The position numbers were made by a program, and so were the translations under genes. Positions 28,217 to 40,689 of a DNA stretch of 64,000 bases are shown here, piece after piece. The notes below the pieces were generated by a model. It was not told the origin of the DNA and did no database searches. It saw only the letters and a program-made list of their open reading frames with translations. Within the stretch, counting starts at the first letter, position 1. Each line of letters begins with the position of its first letter. The DNA is taken from NCBI RefSeq assembly GCF_017161445.1, contig NZ_CP071060.1, forward strand, positions 4,278,001 to 4,342,000. Direction: 5' to 3'. Source of the DNA: Niveibacterium microcysteis (GTDB lineage: Bacteria > Pseudomonadota > Gammaproteobacteria > Burkholderiales > Rhodocyclaceae).

Positions 28217-29162
28217 CGTTGATCACTTCCTGCCGCGTGTTAGCCTGCGTTACATGACTACCCGGTGGCACGCTGCGCGTGAGCCAGATGTTTCCGCCGA
28301 TCGACGAGCCCTTGCCGATCGTGATGCGACCAAGGATGGTTGCGCCGGCGTAGATCACGACGTCGTCTTCGACCACCGGATGACGCGGGGCGCCTTTGAG
28401 CAAGTTGCCGTCCGCGTCTTGCTCGAAGCGCTTGGCGCCCAAAGTCACAGCCTGAGATAGACGCACGCGATTACCAATCACTGCCGTTTCGCCGATCACG
28501 ACACCGGTGCCGTGGTCGATAAAGAAGCTTTCGCCAATCGTTGCGCCGGGATGGATGTCGATCCCTGTCTCCGAGTGTGCGATTTCCGACACGATTCGGG
28601 CGATGAGCGGCACACCCAGTCGATAGAGCTGGTGTGCCAGGCGGTGATGAATCACTGCCAGCACGCCGGGGTAGCAAAGCAGCACTTCGTCCACGCTGCG
28701 AGCTGCCGGGTCGCCGTTGAACGCTGCGGTCACGTCGGTATCGAGCAGGCGGCGCACCGCGGGCAACTGGCCGGCAAAACTGCGCACGATTTCAACCGCA
28801 CGCAATTCCAGCTCGGTCGGGCTGGACGGTGCTTCACGCGCGGCGTACTTGAGCTCCAGCCGCACCTGCGCGAGCAAGCTGTTGAGGGCCGCATCCAGCG
28901 TGTGGCCGACGTAGAAGTCCTCGCTCTCCTGGCGCAGATCGGCGGGCCCGAGGCGCATCGGAAACAGCGCACCGCACAGCGCAGCGGCGATCTCGTTGAG
29001 GGCGCTGCGCGAGGGAAGCTCCCGTCCGCCGAAATCGCGCCCGCGCCGCTGCGCGGTACGCCAGGTGTCGCGAGCCTCACGCAGCCCTGCGACCACGCGA
29101 TCGAGGTCCCAGTTGGGCTGCGCGCTGAGCAGATGCGCGGAAACGGTGGCCTCGTCGCTCAT
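28200..29162 (-). CDS. srpH: Serine O-acetyltransferase (EpsC/SrpH type)
   Basis: Makes O-acetylserine from serine and acetyl-CoA, the substrate of CysK. 320 residues: a helical N-terminal domain, then a left-handed beta-helix of hexapeptide repeats (about 190-300: GIDIHPGATIGESFFIDHGTG, VIGNRVRLSQAVTLGA, IYAGATILGRITIGKGSSIGG). This longer form is the one encoded beside family-2A encapsulins (SrpH in cyanobacteria). The start at 29162 precedes MSDEATV; the frame is open 32 codons upstream, overlapping cysK. Confidence 0.92.
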   Translation of the reverse strand: MSDEATVSAHLLSAQPNWDLDRVVAGLREARDTWRTAQRRGRDFGGRELPSRSALNEIAAALCGALFPMRLGPADLRQESEDFYVGHTLDAALNSLLAQVRLELKYAAREAPSSPTELELRAVEIVRSFAGQLPAVRRLLDTDVTAAFNGDPAARSVDEVLLCYPGVLAVIHHRLAHQLYRLGVPLIARIVSEIAHSETGIDIHPGATIGESFFIDHGTGVVIGETAVIGNRVRLSQAVTLGAKRFEQDADGNLLKGAPRHPVVEDDVVIYAGATILGRITIGKGSSIGGNIWLTRSVPPGSHVTQANTRQEVINDGAGI

Positions 29163-29220
29163 CGTGCAGCCCTCTTCGCTGTTGCGCGACTGCCGCCCTT
29201 CGAGGGCCGAGGACGGGCTC

Positions 29221-30195
29221 TCATACGGGCAACCCGCTCGCGTCGAAGACGCCGTCAAACAGGATGGAGCTCAGATAGCGCTCACCCGAATCCGGCAGCA
29301 CGACCACGATCGTCTTGCCTTCGTTCTCGGGCTTCTTCGCCAGGCGGGCCGCAACGGCCGCCGCCGCGCCGCAAGAGATGCCGGAGAGGATTCCCTCCTC
29401 GCGGGCAAGGCGCCGCGCGTACTCCACCGCCTCTTCGTTGCTGACCTGCTCAATCGAGTCCACCAACGACAGATCCAGCACCTGCGGCACAAAGCCCGCG
29501 CCGATACCCTGGATCTTGTGCGGCGCAGGCTTGGGCGGCTCGCCATTGCGCGTCTGCGTCAGGACCGGGCTGGCGGCAGGCTCCACGGCAACCGACTGGA
29601 TCGCCTTCTTCTGCGTACCCTTGATGTAGCGCGTTACGCCGGTGATCGTGCCGCCAGTGCCGACACCCGAGACCAGAATGTCGATCGCGCCCTCGGTGTC
29701 CTGCCAGATCTCCGGGCCCGTCGTAGCCTCGTGAATCGCCGGATTGGCCGGGTTCTTGAACTGTTGCAGCAGCACGTATTTCGGATCGGATGCAGTGATT
29801 TCCTCGGCCTTCGCGATCGCGCCACTCATGCCCTTCGCGCCTTCGGTCAGCACCAGCTTCGCACCATAGGCAAGCAGCAGCTTGCGACGCTCGATGCTCA
29901 TCGTCTCAGGCATCGTCAGCGTGAGCGGAATACCGCGCGCCGCGGCGACAAACGCCAGCGCGATCCCGGTGTTGCCGCTGGTCGGTTCGACCAGCTCCTT
30001 GCCCGGCCCGAGCAGCCCACGCTTCTCGGCATCCCAGATCAGTGCTGCGCCGATGCGGCACTTAACGGAGTAGGCCGGGTTGCGGCCCTCGATCTTTGCC
30101 AGCACCGTGGCCGGCGCGCCGTCGAGGAGGCGGTTGAGTTTGACCAGCGGCGTACGTCCAATGGACAGGGAGTTATCAGCAAACCAGTTCGACAT
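29221..30195 (-). CDS. cysK: Cysteine synthase A (O-acetylserine sulfhydrylase)
   Basis: PLP enzyme joining O-acetylserine and sulfide to cysteine. 324 residues: PLP lysine in [11 protein letters not shown], substrate loop [16 protein letters not shown], glycine loop [10 protein letters not shown] and [11 protein letters not shown]. One oddity is Cys after the PLP lysine (SVKC), where most CysK proteins have Asp. It lies between srpH and the rhodanese gene on the same strand. Confidence 0.95.
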   Translation of the reverse strand: MSNWFADNSLSIGRTPLVKLNRLLDGAPATVLAKIEGRNPAYSVKCRIGAALIWDAEKRGLLGPGKELVEPTSGNTGIALAFVAAARGIPLTLTMPETMSIERRKLLLAYGAKLVLTEGAKGMSGAIAKAEEITASDPKYVLLQQFKNPANPAIHEATTGPEIWQDTEGAIDILVSGVGTGGTITGVTRYIKGTQKKAIQSVAVEPAASPVLTQTRNGEPPKPAPHKIQGIGAGFVPQVLDLSLVDSIEQVSNEEAVEYARRLAREEGILSGISCGAAAAVAARLAKKPENEGKTIVVVLPDSGERYLSSILFDGVFDASGLPV

Positions 30196-30231
30196 GTTGC
30201 GCTCCAGAAATGGCGGGAATCCGCGAATCGT

Positions 30232-30759
30232 TCAGTCCTGAACCCAAGGCAGACCGTGCAGGCGCCAACCGCCAACGCGGCCGCGCTGCTGCGAGGCATC
30301 GAGATCGCCCTCAAAGCCTTCGAGGACGTTGAATACGTTGGCGAAGCCCGCCTTCGCGGCGGCCTCGGCGGCGTCGGCCGAACGCTTGCCGCTGCGGCAC
30401 AGCAGCAGCACCACGGCGCTCTTGCCTGTCTTGCTTTCGAGCTCGCGCACGAAGCGCGGATTGCGGATAAGCGAGGTGCCGGTCATCCACGCCACATGCA
30501 GCGTCTCGGGCACATGACCAACGAACTTGCGTTCTTCTGCGGTACGTACGTCGACCAACAGCGCGGCACCTTCGCTGAATAGCGCCCAGGCCTCCTGCGG
30601 CGTAACCCGCCCCGCATAGGGCAGGCCGGCGTCTCGCGCCGCGGCACGCGCACGCTCAAGGATCGCTTCGGCAGCGGCCGACGGTTCTGAACCGCTTGCG
30701 GTCGCGCGAAAGCCGTTCGCGGCAAGCGGGCTGGTTTGGGATGTTGCGATGAGGGCCAT
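30232..30759 (-). CDS. Rhodanese-like sulfurtransferase
   Basis: Single rhodanese domain, 175 residues, with active-site Cys in LLLCRSGKRSA and the family motifs ALLVDVRTAEER and HVAWM. The N-terminal 60 residues are an extension with a basic/acidic helix (AEAILERARAAARDAG). First gene of the operon rhodanese-cysK-srpH-xre, with a GGAGGAAG ribosome site. It could pass persulfide sulfur to or from the encapsulated desulfurase; rhodaneses are known neighbours of family-2A encapsulins. Confidence 0.9.
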   Translation of the reverse strand: MALIATSQTSPLAANGFRATASGSEPSAAAEAILERARAAARDAGLPYAGRVTPQEAWALFSEGAALLVDVRTAEERKFVGHVPETLHVAWMTGTSLIRNPRFVRELESKTGKSAVVLLLCRSGKRSADAAEAAAKAGFANVFNVLEGFEGDLDASQQRGRVGGWRLHGLPWVQD

Positions 30760-30844
30760 GTCTTCCTCCACGAATCGCCCGCCAGGCGGGGCGTTCAGCG
30801 CGGCGAGCGCGCGATGGAGAAAGCGTAGGCGCGCAGCGCTCACA

Positions 30845-30864
30845 CGCGAACCAAGAAAAATTCC
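30845..30864 (-). promoter_or_regulatory. Sulfur-locus element upstream of the rhodanese operon
   Basis: GGAATTTTTCTTGGTTCGCG on the minus strand, 86 bases before the rhodanese ATG. It shares CTTGGTTCGCG with the ssuE element. Confidence 0.55.
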
Positions 30865-30889
30865 AGTGCTTAGTCAATTTCCGTTCATT

Positions 30890-30908
30890 CCCATATTCGC
30901 GATATGGG
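30890..30908. promoter_or_regulatory. Inverted repeat CCCATAT-N5-ATATGGG
   Basis: Perfect 7-base arms 131 bases upstream of the rhodanese start. One arm gives ATATGGGAATGA on the minus strand, like ATATGGAATTGA before cysT. Likely a dimer-binding site. Confidence 0.5.
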
Positions 30909-30934
30909 ATTCGCCCACGACGGACGCGGTAAAC

Positions 30935-30964
30935 GGAAAACGGCCCGGCAAATGCCGGGCCGCT
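30935..30964 (-). terminator. Terminator of the sulfate-binding protein gene
   Basis: 10-base stem CGGCCCGGCA/TGCCGGGCCG followed by TTTT on the minus strand, 20 bases after the gene. Confidence 0.85.
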
Positions 30965-30984
30965 TGTGCCAGGGGCAATCAGGA

Positions 30985-31992
30985 TTACTTGCCGTAGATC
31001 TGATCGAACACGCCTCCGTCGGCGAAGTGCGTCTTCTGCGCTTTCTGCCAGTCGCCGAATACCTCGTCGATCGTGAAGAGCTTCACCGGCGCGAACTGCT
31101 TGGCGTATTTCGCCGCAGCCTTGGCGTCGCGGGGGCGGTAGTAGTGCTTGCCGGCAATGTCCTGGCCTTCCGGCGAGTACAGGTATTGCAGGTAGGCCTC
31201 CGCCACCTTGCGTGTGCCCTTCTTGTCGACCACCTTGTCGACCACCGAGACCGGCGGTTCGGCGAGGATCGAGATCGACGGCGTGACGATATCGAACTTG
31301 TCGGGGCCGAGCTCCTTCACGGCGAGGTAGGCTTCGTTCTCCCACGCAATCAGCACATCACCGATGCCGCGTTCGGTGAAGGTGGTGGTGGCGCCGCGCG
31401 CGCCGGAGTCCAACACCTTGACGTTCGAGTAGATGCGTTTGACGAAATCGCGCGCACTGGCGTCGGTGCCGCCGGTGTGCTTGAGCGCATAGCCCCATGC
31501 GGCAAGGTAGTTCCAGCGCGCGCCGCCGGAGGTCTTCGGGTTGGGCGTGATCACCTCGACACCGCTGCGTGCCAGATCCGCCCAGTCGGTGATCTTCTTC
31601 GGGTTGCCCTTGCGCACCAGGAACACGATCGTCGACGTGTAGGGCGAGGCGTTGCTCGGCAGACGCTTCTGCCAATCCGGCGGCAGCGACTTCGCGCGCG
31701 CCGCGATCTCGTCGATGTCGTAGGCCAGCGCCAACGTCACCACGTCGGCATCGAGGCCATCGATCACGGCGCGCGCCTGTTTGCCCGAACCGCCGTGGGA
31801 TTGTTTGAACGTGACGGTCTCGCCCGTCTTGCCCTTCCAGTACTTCGCGAATGCCGCGTTGTAGTCCGTGTAGAGCTCACGCGTCGGGTCGTAGGAGACA
31901 TTGAGCAGCGTGGTGTCGGCGCTCGCCGCGCCGGCCAAGCCGAGGGCAAGAGCCAGTGCGAACAGGGTCTGGCGGGGTCGGGAAATTTGCAT
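30985..31992 (-). CDS. sbp: Sulfate ABC transporter substrate-binding protein Sbp/CysP
   Basis: Periplasmic sulfate receptor, 335 residues. Signal peptide cut near ASA-DT, then the family signature [17 protein letters not shown] and the ligand-pocket stretches [38 protein letters not shown] and [16 protein letters not shown]. It serves CysTWA, whose genes are 14 kb away at the other side of the island. Start chosen at the signal peptide; the frame is open far upstream by chance. Confidence 0.95.
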   Translation of the reverse strand: MQISRPRQTLFALALALGLAGAASADTTLLNVSYDPTRELYTDYNAAFAKYWKGKTGETVTFKQSHGGSGKQARAVIDGLDADVVTLALAYDIDEIAARAKSLPPDWQKRLPSNASPYTSTIVFLVRKGNPKKITDWADLARSGVEVITPNPKTSGGARWNYLAAWGYALKHTGGTDASARDFVKRIYSNVKVLDSGARGATTTFTERGIGDVLIAWENEAYLAVKELGPDKFDIVTPSISILAEPPVSVVDKVVDKKGTRKVAEAYLQYLYSPEGQDIAGKHYYRPRDAKAAAKYAKQFAPVKLFTIDEVFGDWQKAQKTHFADGGVFDQIYGK

Positions 31993-32512
31993 CGTGGAGC
32001 CTCTCTGGGGTTCGTGCGAAGTCGATGCGCCGACTGTATCGACCCACCCCCGAGCCGAGAACGAAGAAAAATCGATAAGCAATTCCAGATAAGGATTGCT
32101 GCGAAGTCGCGGCGATTCGCCGGTTCGCCACCCGTCGCGCCGATTTCCAGCAATTCCGGCACAACCCATGCCAAATGCATTGCGTGCACATCGCCGAACG
32201 TCACGAACGAGCGCCCAAGCGCATCGCAGCGTCCGGTCTGGACCTCCGGCCGGCACAAATTCGGACAAGTCCGCACGCAACAACATAGGTATTTTGTATG
32301 GGCGCATAAGCAGCACTCATGCGTTCGAATCAGCAGCATCCGCGAACAGACCGGCAGCAACAGGGCCTGCGTCGCAACCGCCTGGGCGACGACAGCCTAT
32401 GCAACATTGTTTTCGCCACTGGACTGGCGAAGCCAGGCAGAGCCGCACAACGTGTCTTGAACACAAAAACAATCAAAACGCCGGCTGCAATCACCACGCT
32501 AGAGGAGAAGCA
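31993..32512. other. Divergent region between sbp and the amylase gene
   Basis: 520 non-coding bases. The left part holds the sbp control sites listed separately. The rest (about 32100-32500) has no supported gene, although the amylase frame is open across it. AGAGGAGAAG is the amylase ribosome site. Confidence 0.5.
32056..32091 (-). promoter_or_regulatory. sbp upstream sites
   Basis: On the minus strand TATCTGGAATTGC (32079-32091) is followed by GATTTTTCTTCGTTCTCG (32056-32073). The latter matches the rhodanese element TTTTTCTTGGTTCGCG except at two positions. Distance to the sbp ATG is 64 bases. Confidence 0.45.
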
Positions 32513-36001
<3,489 letters not shown>

Positions 36002-36051
36002 GCCCAACGACCTGCCGCCCCTGTCACCAGGGTCGGCAGGCAGCAAGGCAC

Positions 36052-36077
36052 AGCCCCGCCCCATGGCGGGGCTTTTT
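36052..36077 (+). terminator. Terminator of the amylase gene
   Basis: 9-base stem AGCCCCGCC/GGCGGGGCT with a CCAT loop and a T-run. Confidence 0.92.
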
Positions 36078-36206
36078 CATTGTCGAGCGCCAGCGCTCCC
36101 GGCACAGCGCTTTTGGAGCGCGTGATCACCCAGGTCGACGCTCGCGCTGCTGGTGAGCGTGTCGAACCCGGCGAACCGAGGCTGGCCGACACAGGCGCAA
36201 CGCGTG

Positions 36207-37523
36207 TCATGGCGTGGCCGCCTTCGCAGATCGATCAGCGTTCAGGGTCCCAAGAAAACTCACCAGGTCGGCGATTTCAGTCTCGGTCAGCTCGATCGGT
36301 GCCCTGCCGGCTTTCGGATCATCTTTGGAACCTTCGTGTCGATGGCTCAGCTCTGACCGTCCAATCACCGCGTGGGGCGCAGCGACATAGTGGCGCACCA
36401 CACGCTCCAACGAGGCGAACTGCCCGGCGTGCATGTAGGGCGGACGCTGCGCCACACCGCGCAGGCCCGGCGTCTTGAACGCACCTTCCAGCGCCGGATC
36501 GTCGGCCACCATGAATTGAAGTTCCGGGCATTGCGATGCGCCGGCATCGTTGAATGGCCCCCGGCAATTGAACTCGTCCCCAAGCACTTTCTTCGTCGCG
36601 GCCGCGCGCCCGCGATCCGGCGCCGTCGCATTTCGGGGTGGCACCCCAGTGTTGTGAAACTGCTGGTCGGTCAAGAGCGGGCCATTGTGGCAACTCACGC
36701 ATTGTCCTTTGCCGATGAACAGCCTCAAGCCTCTGACTTCGTTGGCCCGCAACATACTGCGGGCCGCCGGGGCGTCCGTCACCACGGCGTCGACGTAGCG
36801 ATCGAAGCGCGAGGGCTCGTGCCGCAGGGACTTCTCGTAGGCGGCGATTGCCTTGCCGATACTCGCGAAGACACGCGAGACCTCGTCGCGGCGGCGCGCA
36901 TCCATCGCATTCCACGCAGCCTGAGCGACCGCGTCGCCAAGCGGGCTGGCGTCCAGCGGGAGGCCCTCCAGATCAGGCAGCGCACCAAACAGGGCCTCGT
37001 AGTCCTTGCGATAGTTGGCTGCGATGAGCCGCGCATAGCGTGTGCGGGTTCCGCCGTGCTCCACGCCATCCTCCAGCGGCCCGAGCGCCTGGGACCACAA
37101 GCTGTCTTTTCGCCCGTCCCAGAACAGCCAAGTACTGTAGGCCGCGCCGACAACCGGCATCGCTCGTCGCGAGCCGGTTCCGACGCCCTGTCCGACCGGC
37201 AGTCCGTCTTGAAACTGCCTGTCAGGGTCATGGCAACTGGCGCACGAAACCGCCCCGTTGCGGCTGAAGCGGGCGTCGCTGAACAGCCGCTTGCCAAGAT
37301 CAATTGCAGCCGGCAGTCGCTCCACTGCATTGGACGGGTCGGCCGGAGCGGCGGGCAGGCGCGTTAGGCTCAGCGACGCCAACACCTGCTTTTCCTCCGC
37401 GCTCCAATCGTCCGCGCCGGAGGGCTCATGCAGATACCCGGCGCTCGCCAGCGTGACGGCCGAGAGCACGCTGGCGGCAAAGACAACGCCGAACATCCGC
37501 ATTGCGGTTGTAGATCTGGCCAT
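36207..37523 (-). CDS. Di-heme cytochrome c peroxidase family protein (MauG/CcpA-like)
   Basis: Exported peroxidase-type protein, about 438 residues. N-terminal signal (MRMFGVVFAASVLSAVTLASA), two c-type heme sites CASCH and CVSCH, and the family stretch PYMHAGQFASLERVVRHY with a probable distal heme ligand region. Such proteins reduce H2O2 or oxidise a partner protein. It sits 20 bases after the YtkA-like gene, which should be co-transcribed. The start at 37523 was preferred over an upstream one because the signal peptide begins just after it. Confidence 0.88.
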   Translation of the reverse strand: MARSTTAMRMFGVVFAASVLSAVTLASAGYLHEPSGADDWSAEEKQVLASLSLTRLPAAPADPSNAVERLPAAIDLGKRLFSDARFSRNGAVSCASCHDPDRQFQDGLPVGQGVGTGSRRAMPVVGAAYSTWLFWDGRKDSLWSQALGPLEDGVEHGGTRTRYARLIAANYRKDYEALFGALPDLEGLPLDASPLGDAVAQAAWNAMDARRRDEVSRVFASIGKAIAAYEKSLRHEPSRFDRYVDAVVTDAPAARSMLRANEVRGLRLFIGKGQCVSCHNGPLLTDQQFHNTGVPPRNATAPDRGRAAATKKVLGDEFNCRGPFNDAGASQCPELQFMVADDPALEGAFKTPGLRGVAQRPPYMHAGQFASLERVVRHYVAAPHAVIGRSELSHRHEGSKDDPKAGRAPIELTETEIADLVSFLGTLNADRSAKAATP

Positions 37524-37543
37524 GGTCGTAGCCCCCGGCGTTC

Positions 37544-37978
37544 TCAGCGACCGGCCGATTCGGGCACGACCGTGTTGAAGGTGACCTTGTCGGCCCCCTC
37601 GGAGCCGTCGATGGCGAGCTTGATCTCCCACCAGCCGGTCATGCTGAATTTCATGCCCTCGATCAGGTAGGTGCCGTTCGGCAATTCCCGCGTGACTTGC
37701 GGACGCGTCGGCAGACCATGGCCGTGTTGCGGCATACCGCCATCAACCTTGATTTGCGCATGGGTGATCGGCGTGCCCGCTGGCGACGCAAGCTTCACCT
37801 GCCATGCGTGCATCTGGTTGACCACCACCGGCCCTGCAGGCGGCTGAAGTGTGACCACGTACTTCTTGCCTACGCTGGTATGGGTCAACGAGGTATCGAG
37901 ATTGGGCGGCAGCGCCGAACAGGCGGTGGCGGCCGCAAGCGCAAACGAAGAAATGGTTGAAGTGATGAAGCGGTTCAT
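37544..37978 (-). CDS. YtkA/FixH-like exported protein
   Basis: 144 residues with a signal sequence, possibly a lipoprotein (ATACSALPP at 17-25 is a weak lipobox). The domain has a beta-sandwich pattern and the characteristic GGMPQHGHGLPTRPQV, rich in His and Met, then KFSMTGWWEIKLAI. Related domains are found with copper and cytochrome proteins. It precedes the di-heme peroxidase gene in one operon and may help its maturation or metal supply; that is inference. Confidence 0.8.
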   Translation of the reverse strand: MNRFITSTISSFALAAATACSALPPNLDTSLTHTSVGKKYVVTLQPPAGPVVVNQMHAWQVKLASPAGTPITHAQIKVDGGMPQHGHGLPTRPQVTRELPNGTYLIEGMKFSMTGWWEIKLAIDGSEGADKVTFNTVVPESAGR

Positions 37979-38364
37979 GGCGACTCCTGGATCAAGTGGC
38001 GACGGTTGAAAGCGGTCCGACCCGTCACGCAAAAGCGCGACGCGACGGATGCACTTTCGTACCGCGACTGCCCCGGCGACAGCGGGATGCGATCAGATGC
38101 ACACCAGCGTCCTGCAACGGTAGCTCCCGGCTACCGAATGGTTTGCCGTGTGGATCCGCGCCACATCCGATCTGGTAGCGCACTCATCGGAGCCCCTGCC
38201 CGAGTGATGAGCCAGGTGCTCGCCATGCCGCCTGGTCGATGCCATCGACCACTGCAGGCCCGGAATTGGCGGTTCGTCTCAGCCTGATTTCACCGACCGG
38301 GGCATCCGGCGAGAGTGAGTGCCATCGAAGGCATCCCGTCCTCGAGCAAGCAAGGAGTCTGACC
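37979..38364. other. Intergenic region before the metallothionein-like gene
   Basis: 386 bases between divergent genes. No convincing ORF or RNA gene is seen. It ends with CAAGGAG, the ribosome site for the Cys-rich peptide. Confidence 0.4.
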
Positions 38365-38514
38365 ATGAACGAAACCCAGCAAGCATCCCCCTGCAACTGC
38401 ACCGAGTGCCCAGGCGAGTTCTGCGCATGTGGCTGCCGGCAACCCGCGCAGGAAGCATGTGCATGCGGTGAGAACTGTGCGTGCGGCGCAAGTTGCGCTT
38501 GCACGAAGGGCTGA
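38365..38514 (+). CDS. Metallothionein-like Cys-rich peptide
   Basis: 49 residues with 13 Cys in CxC and CxxC spacing (CNCTEC, CACGC, CACGENCACGASCAC) and almost no bulky hydrophobics, the pattern of bacterial metallothioneins that bind Cu, Zn or Cd. CAAGGAGTC ribosome site upstream of the ATG. Not in an operon with the cus genes, which lie 30 kb away. Confidence 0.8.
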   Translation: MNETQQASPCNCTECPGEFCACGCRQPAQEACACGENCACGASCACTKG

Positions 38515-38573
38515 GCGCCGGCACGCCCCGCGCCCAAGCACGCGGGGCACTTCAAGCTTGTCTGGAGTAACCG

Positions 38574-38714
38574 ATGAGAGGCCTGATGCGAATGTTCGCG
38601 CGGCTGGTCGCGCGCCTACGTCCAGTCAGTTACGAGGAGCGATACCTTGCACGGGCGGCGGACGCACACGATCTGGAGGCAAGGCAACGTCGCCTTCAAC
38701 AACAGCAACCCTGA
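38574..38714 (+). CDS. DUF3563 family small protein
   Basis: 46 residues. The core RPVSYEERYLARAADAHDLEARQRRL is the recognisable DUF3563 pattern common in Burkholderiales and relatives. Function unknown. It follows the metallothionein-like gene by 59 bases, with TGGAGTAACCG before the ATG. Confidence 0.75.
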   Translation: MRGLMRMFARLVARLRPVSYEERYLARAADAHDLEARQRRLQQQQP

Positions 38715-38763
38715 GCGTGAGCCCGTTCGGCAGCGTGTGCCGACGGGCCCCGCGCGCGCTGGT

Positions 38764-39570
38764 CTACATCGGGCGGAACAGATGCCCGAATGCACGGCTG
38801 ACCTTCACCAGCCGATCCACACCGCGAATGCGCAAGCTGTAGAGCCCGTTCTCTTCGCGCGTCGCACTCAGGATGAAGTTGGTGTTCACCATGACGCTGC
38901 GATGCACTTGGATGAAGTCGGTTGAATCGATACGCGCCATCAGTTCGCGCAAGCTCATTCGCACCAAAGCCTCGCCGAGGGGCGTCACCACGTTCACATA
39001 CTTTTCGGTGGCCTCAAAGAATGCAACGTCGGTCACCGGAATCATGCGCACGGTGTTGCCCACCCCCGCGCGGATGACCTTGATTCGTTCCATCGCATCA
39101 TCCGCGGGCTCAGCGATCGCCTGTACCCGCTGCATCAGCGCCGCCATATCCCCGACATGTGGCGATGCCGCACGTTCATTCAGCCGTCTCTTGAGTCGCT
39201 CCACCGTCTGCAGCAAACGCTCCGGCGTGGCCGGCTTGAGCACATAGTCGATCGCCGCGCGCTCAAACGCTGGCACGGCAAATTCATCGTACGCGGTGAC
39301 GAATACGAACAGAGGCTCGGCCTTGGTTTCCGGCCACTCATCCGCCACCGCCTCAGCCACCTCGATGCCGGTGCGGCCCGGCATCTTGATGTCGAGAAAC
39401 ATCACATCGGGTGTGTGTGCCAACGCGAGTTCGGTGGCCTGCAAACCATCCTCGGCGACACCGCAGATTCGGAGTTCGGGCCACACCTGTTCGAGCAGGC
39501 GGCGCAGGTTGCGTGAGAGAACGGGTTCGTCCTCCGCGATGACGGCGGTAGCTGCGGCAACCGTGGACAT
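38764..39570 (-). CDS. LytTR-family response regulator (AlgR/LytR-like)
   Basis: 268 residues. Receiver domain (about 8-125) with the phosphoacceptor in PDVMFLDIKMPG and Lys in YVLKPATPERL. C-terminal LytTR DNA-binding domain (about 165-265: VAFFEATEKYVNVVTPLGEAL, FIQVHRSVMVNTNFI). The second gene of a kinase-regulator pair; AGAGGAGACATCC precedes the ATG at 39570, better than the start 11 codons upstream. Confidence 0.92.
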   Translation of the reverse strand: MSTVAAATAVIAEDEPVLSRNLRRLLEQVWPELRICGVAEDGLQATELALAHTPDVMFLDIKMPGRTGIEVAEAVADEWPETKAEPLFVFVTAYDEFAVPAFERAAIDYVLKPATPERLLQTVERLKRRLNERAASPHVGDMAALMQRVQAIAEPADDAMERIKVIRAGVGNTVRMIPVTDVAFFEATEKYVNVVTPLGEALVRMSLRELMARIDSTDFIQVHRSVMVNTNFILSATREENGLYSLRIRGVDRLVKVSRAFGHLFRPM

Positions 39571-39612
39571 GGATGTCTCCTCTACGTGTTCTGGGTGCGA
39601 CAAACGCGGCCT

Positions 39613-40689
39613 TCAGCGGGGAATGCGTATCACGGCGCAAACGCCGCTTGGGACTCGGCGCTCAAGGCTCAACTGTGCTGCGGATCCATAAACGGCGTGC
39701 AAGCGATCACGCACATGCTGCAGCCCGTAACTCGTGCCTGCGGGGCGTGCGGCAATGTCGGCCGCGCCCTGCTCATCCGCAGGCAGGCCGAGGCCGCTGT
39801 CGCTGACGCGGATTTCGATTCCTGAGTCGGTCAGGCTCGCGGCGACCTCGATGCTGCCGGCACCAACCTTGGGTTCCAGCCCATGCTTGATCGCGTTCTC
39901 CACCAGCGGCTGCAGCAACATCGGTGGCACCAGGGTGTCCGCCAAGCCAGCCGGCAAATCGAGCCGGAAGTTCAGACGCGGCCCCATGCGCAAGGACATG
40001 ATGTCGAGATACGCGCGCAGCTGCGCGAATTCACGGCTCAAAGCCACTGCTTCCGTCTGCGACGCCGCGAGCGCGCTGCGCAGATACACGATCAGCTGAT
40101 CGATCATCGACTCGGCACGGTCGACATCCTCCCGAATCAGCGAGCGCAAATTGGCGAGCGTGTTGAAAAGCATGTGGGGATCGAGTTGTGCGCGAAGCAG
40201 GCGCAGCTGTGACTCGATCGCCAGCCGCTGCGCCTCGGAGCGGGCCGCCGCCTCCTTGGCGAGTTGCTCGCGCGTGGCGTAGTAGTACAAGCCGAGCCCC
40301 CCCACCAGCACGGTGAAGATGATGGGCGACAGGCTGATCCGTTGGTTGCCGACCATCTGCATCGGCTCGCCCAAGAGAAGAAAGGCGATCTGGTGCCCCG
40401 CAATGAAGCCGGTCGGGATCGCTATCAAGCCGGTAACAACCCATCGGGTCATCGGACGCAGGCGCGCCAAACGTTGAGACCGCCTGAGCGCCAGCACGCA
40501 GGCGACCATCGTGATGCCCACGCATTCTGAAAACATCAGCACCCGGGGGAAGGAACCGAGGCCAGGCGCCAGAAAGTACAGCAGCGTCGCCGCGAGCGCC
40601 CATACCAGGGCGGAGAAGACCGTGGCCTGCAACGCGTCGCCGAACGTCTCGGGCCACAGGTAAGGATGTCGATGCGAGGTAAGTGGCAT
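39613..40689 (-). CDS. LytS/AlgZ-like sensor histidine kinase
   Basis: 358 residues. Four to five membrane helices (about 20-160), a short coiled coil, the His_kinase domain with phospho-His in LRAQLDPHMLFNTLANLRSLI, and an ATPase domain with N-box LLQPLVENAIKHGLEP and G-box SDSGLGLPADEQG. Partner of the LytTR regulator immediately downstream. Signal unknown. Confidence 0.92.
   Translation of the reverse strand: MPLTSHRHPYLWPETFGDALQATVFSALVWALAATLLYFLAPGLGSFPRVLMFSECVGITMVACVLALRRSQRLARLRPMTRWVVTGLIAIPTGFIAGHQIAFLLLGEPMQMVGNQRISLSPIIFTVLVGGLGLYYYATREQLAKEAAARSEAQRLAIESQLRLLRAQLDPHMLFNTLANLRSLIREDVDRAESMIDQLIVYLRSALAASQTEAVALSREFAQLRAYLDIMSLRMGPRLNFRLDLPAGLADTLVPPMLLQPLVENAIKHGLEPKVGAGSIEVAASLTDSGIEIRVSDSGLGLPADEQGAADIAARPAGTSYGLQHVRDRLHAVYGSAAQLSLERRVPSGVCAVIRIPR

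Noticed and set aside
32096..32512. N-terminal extension of the amylase, which is open in frame
   Set aside because: The signal peptide and AGAGGAG site set the start at 32513; the extension has no domain and contains the sbp promoter region.
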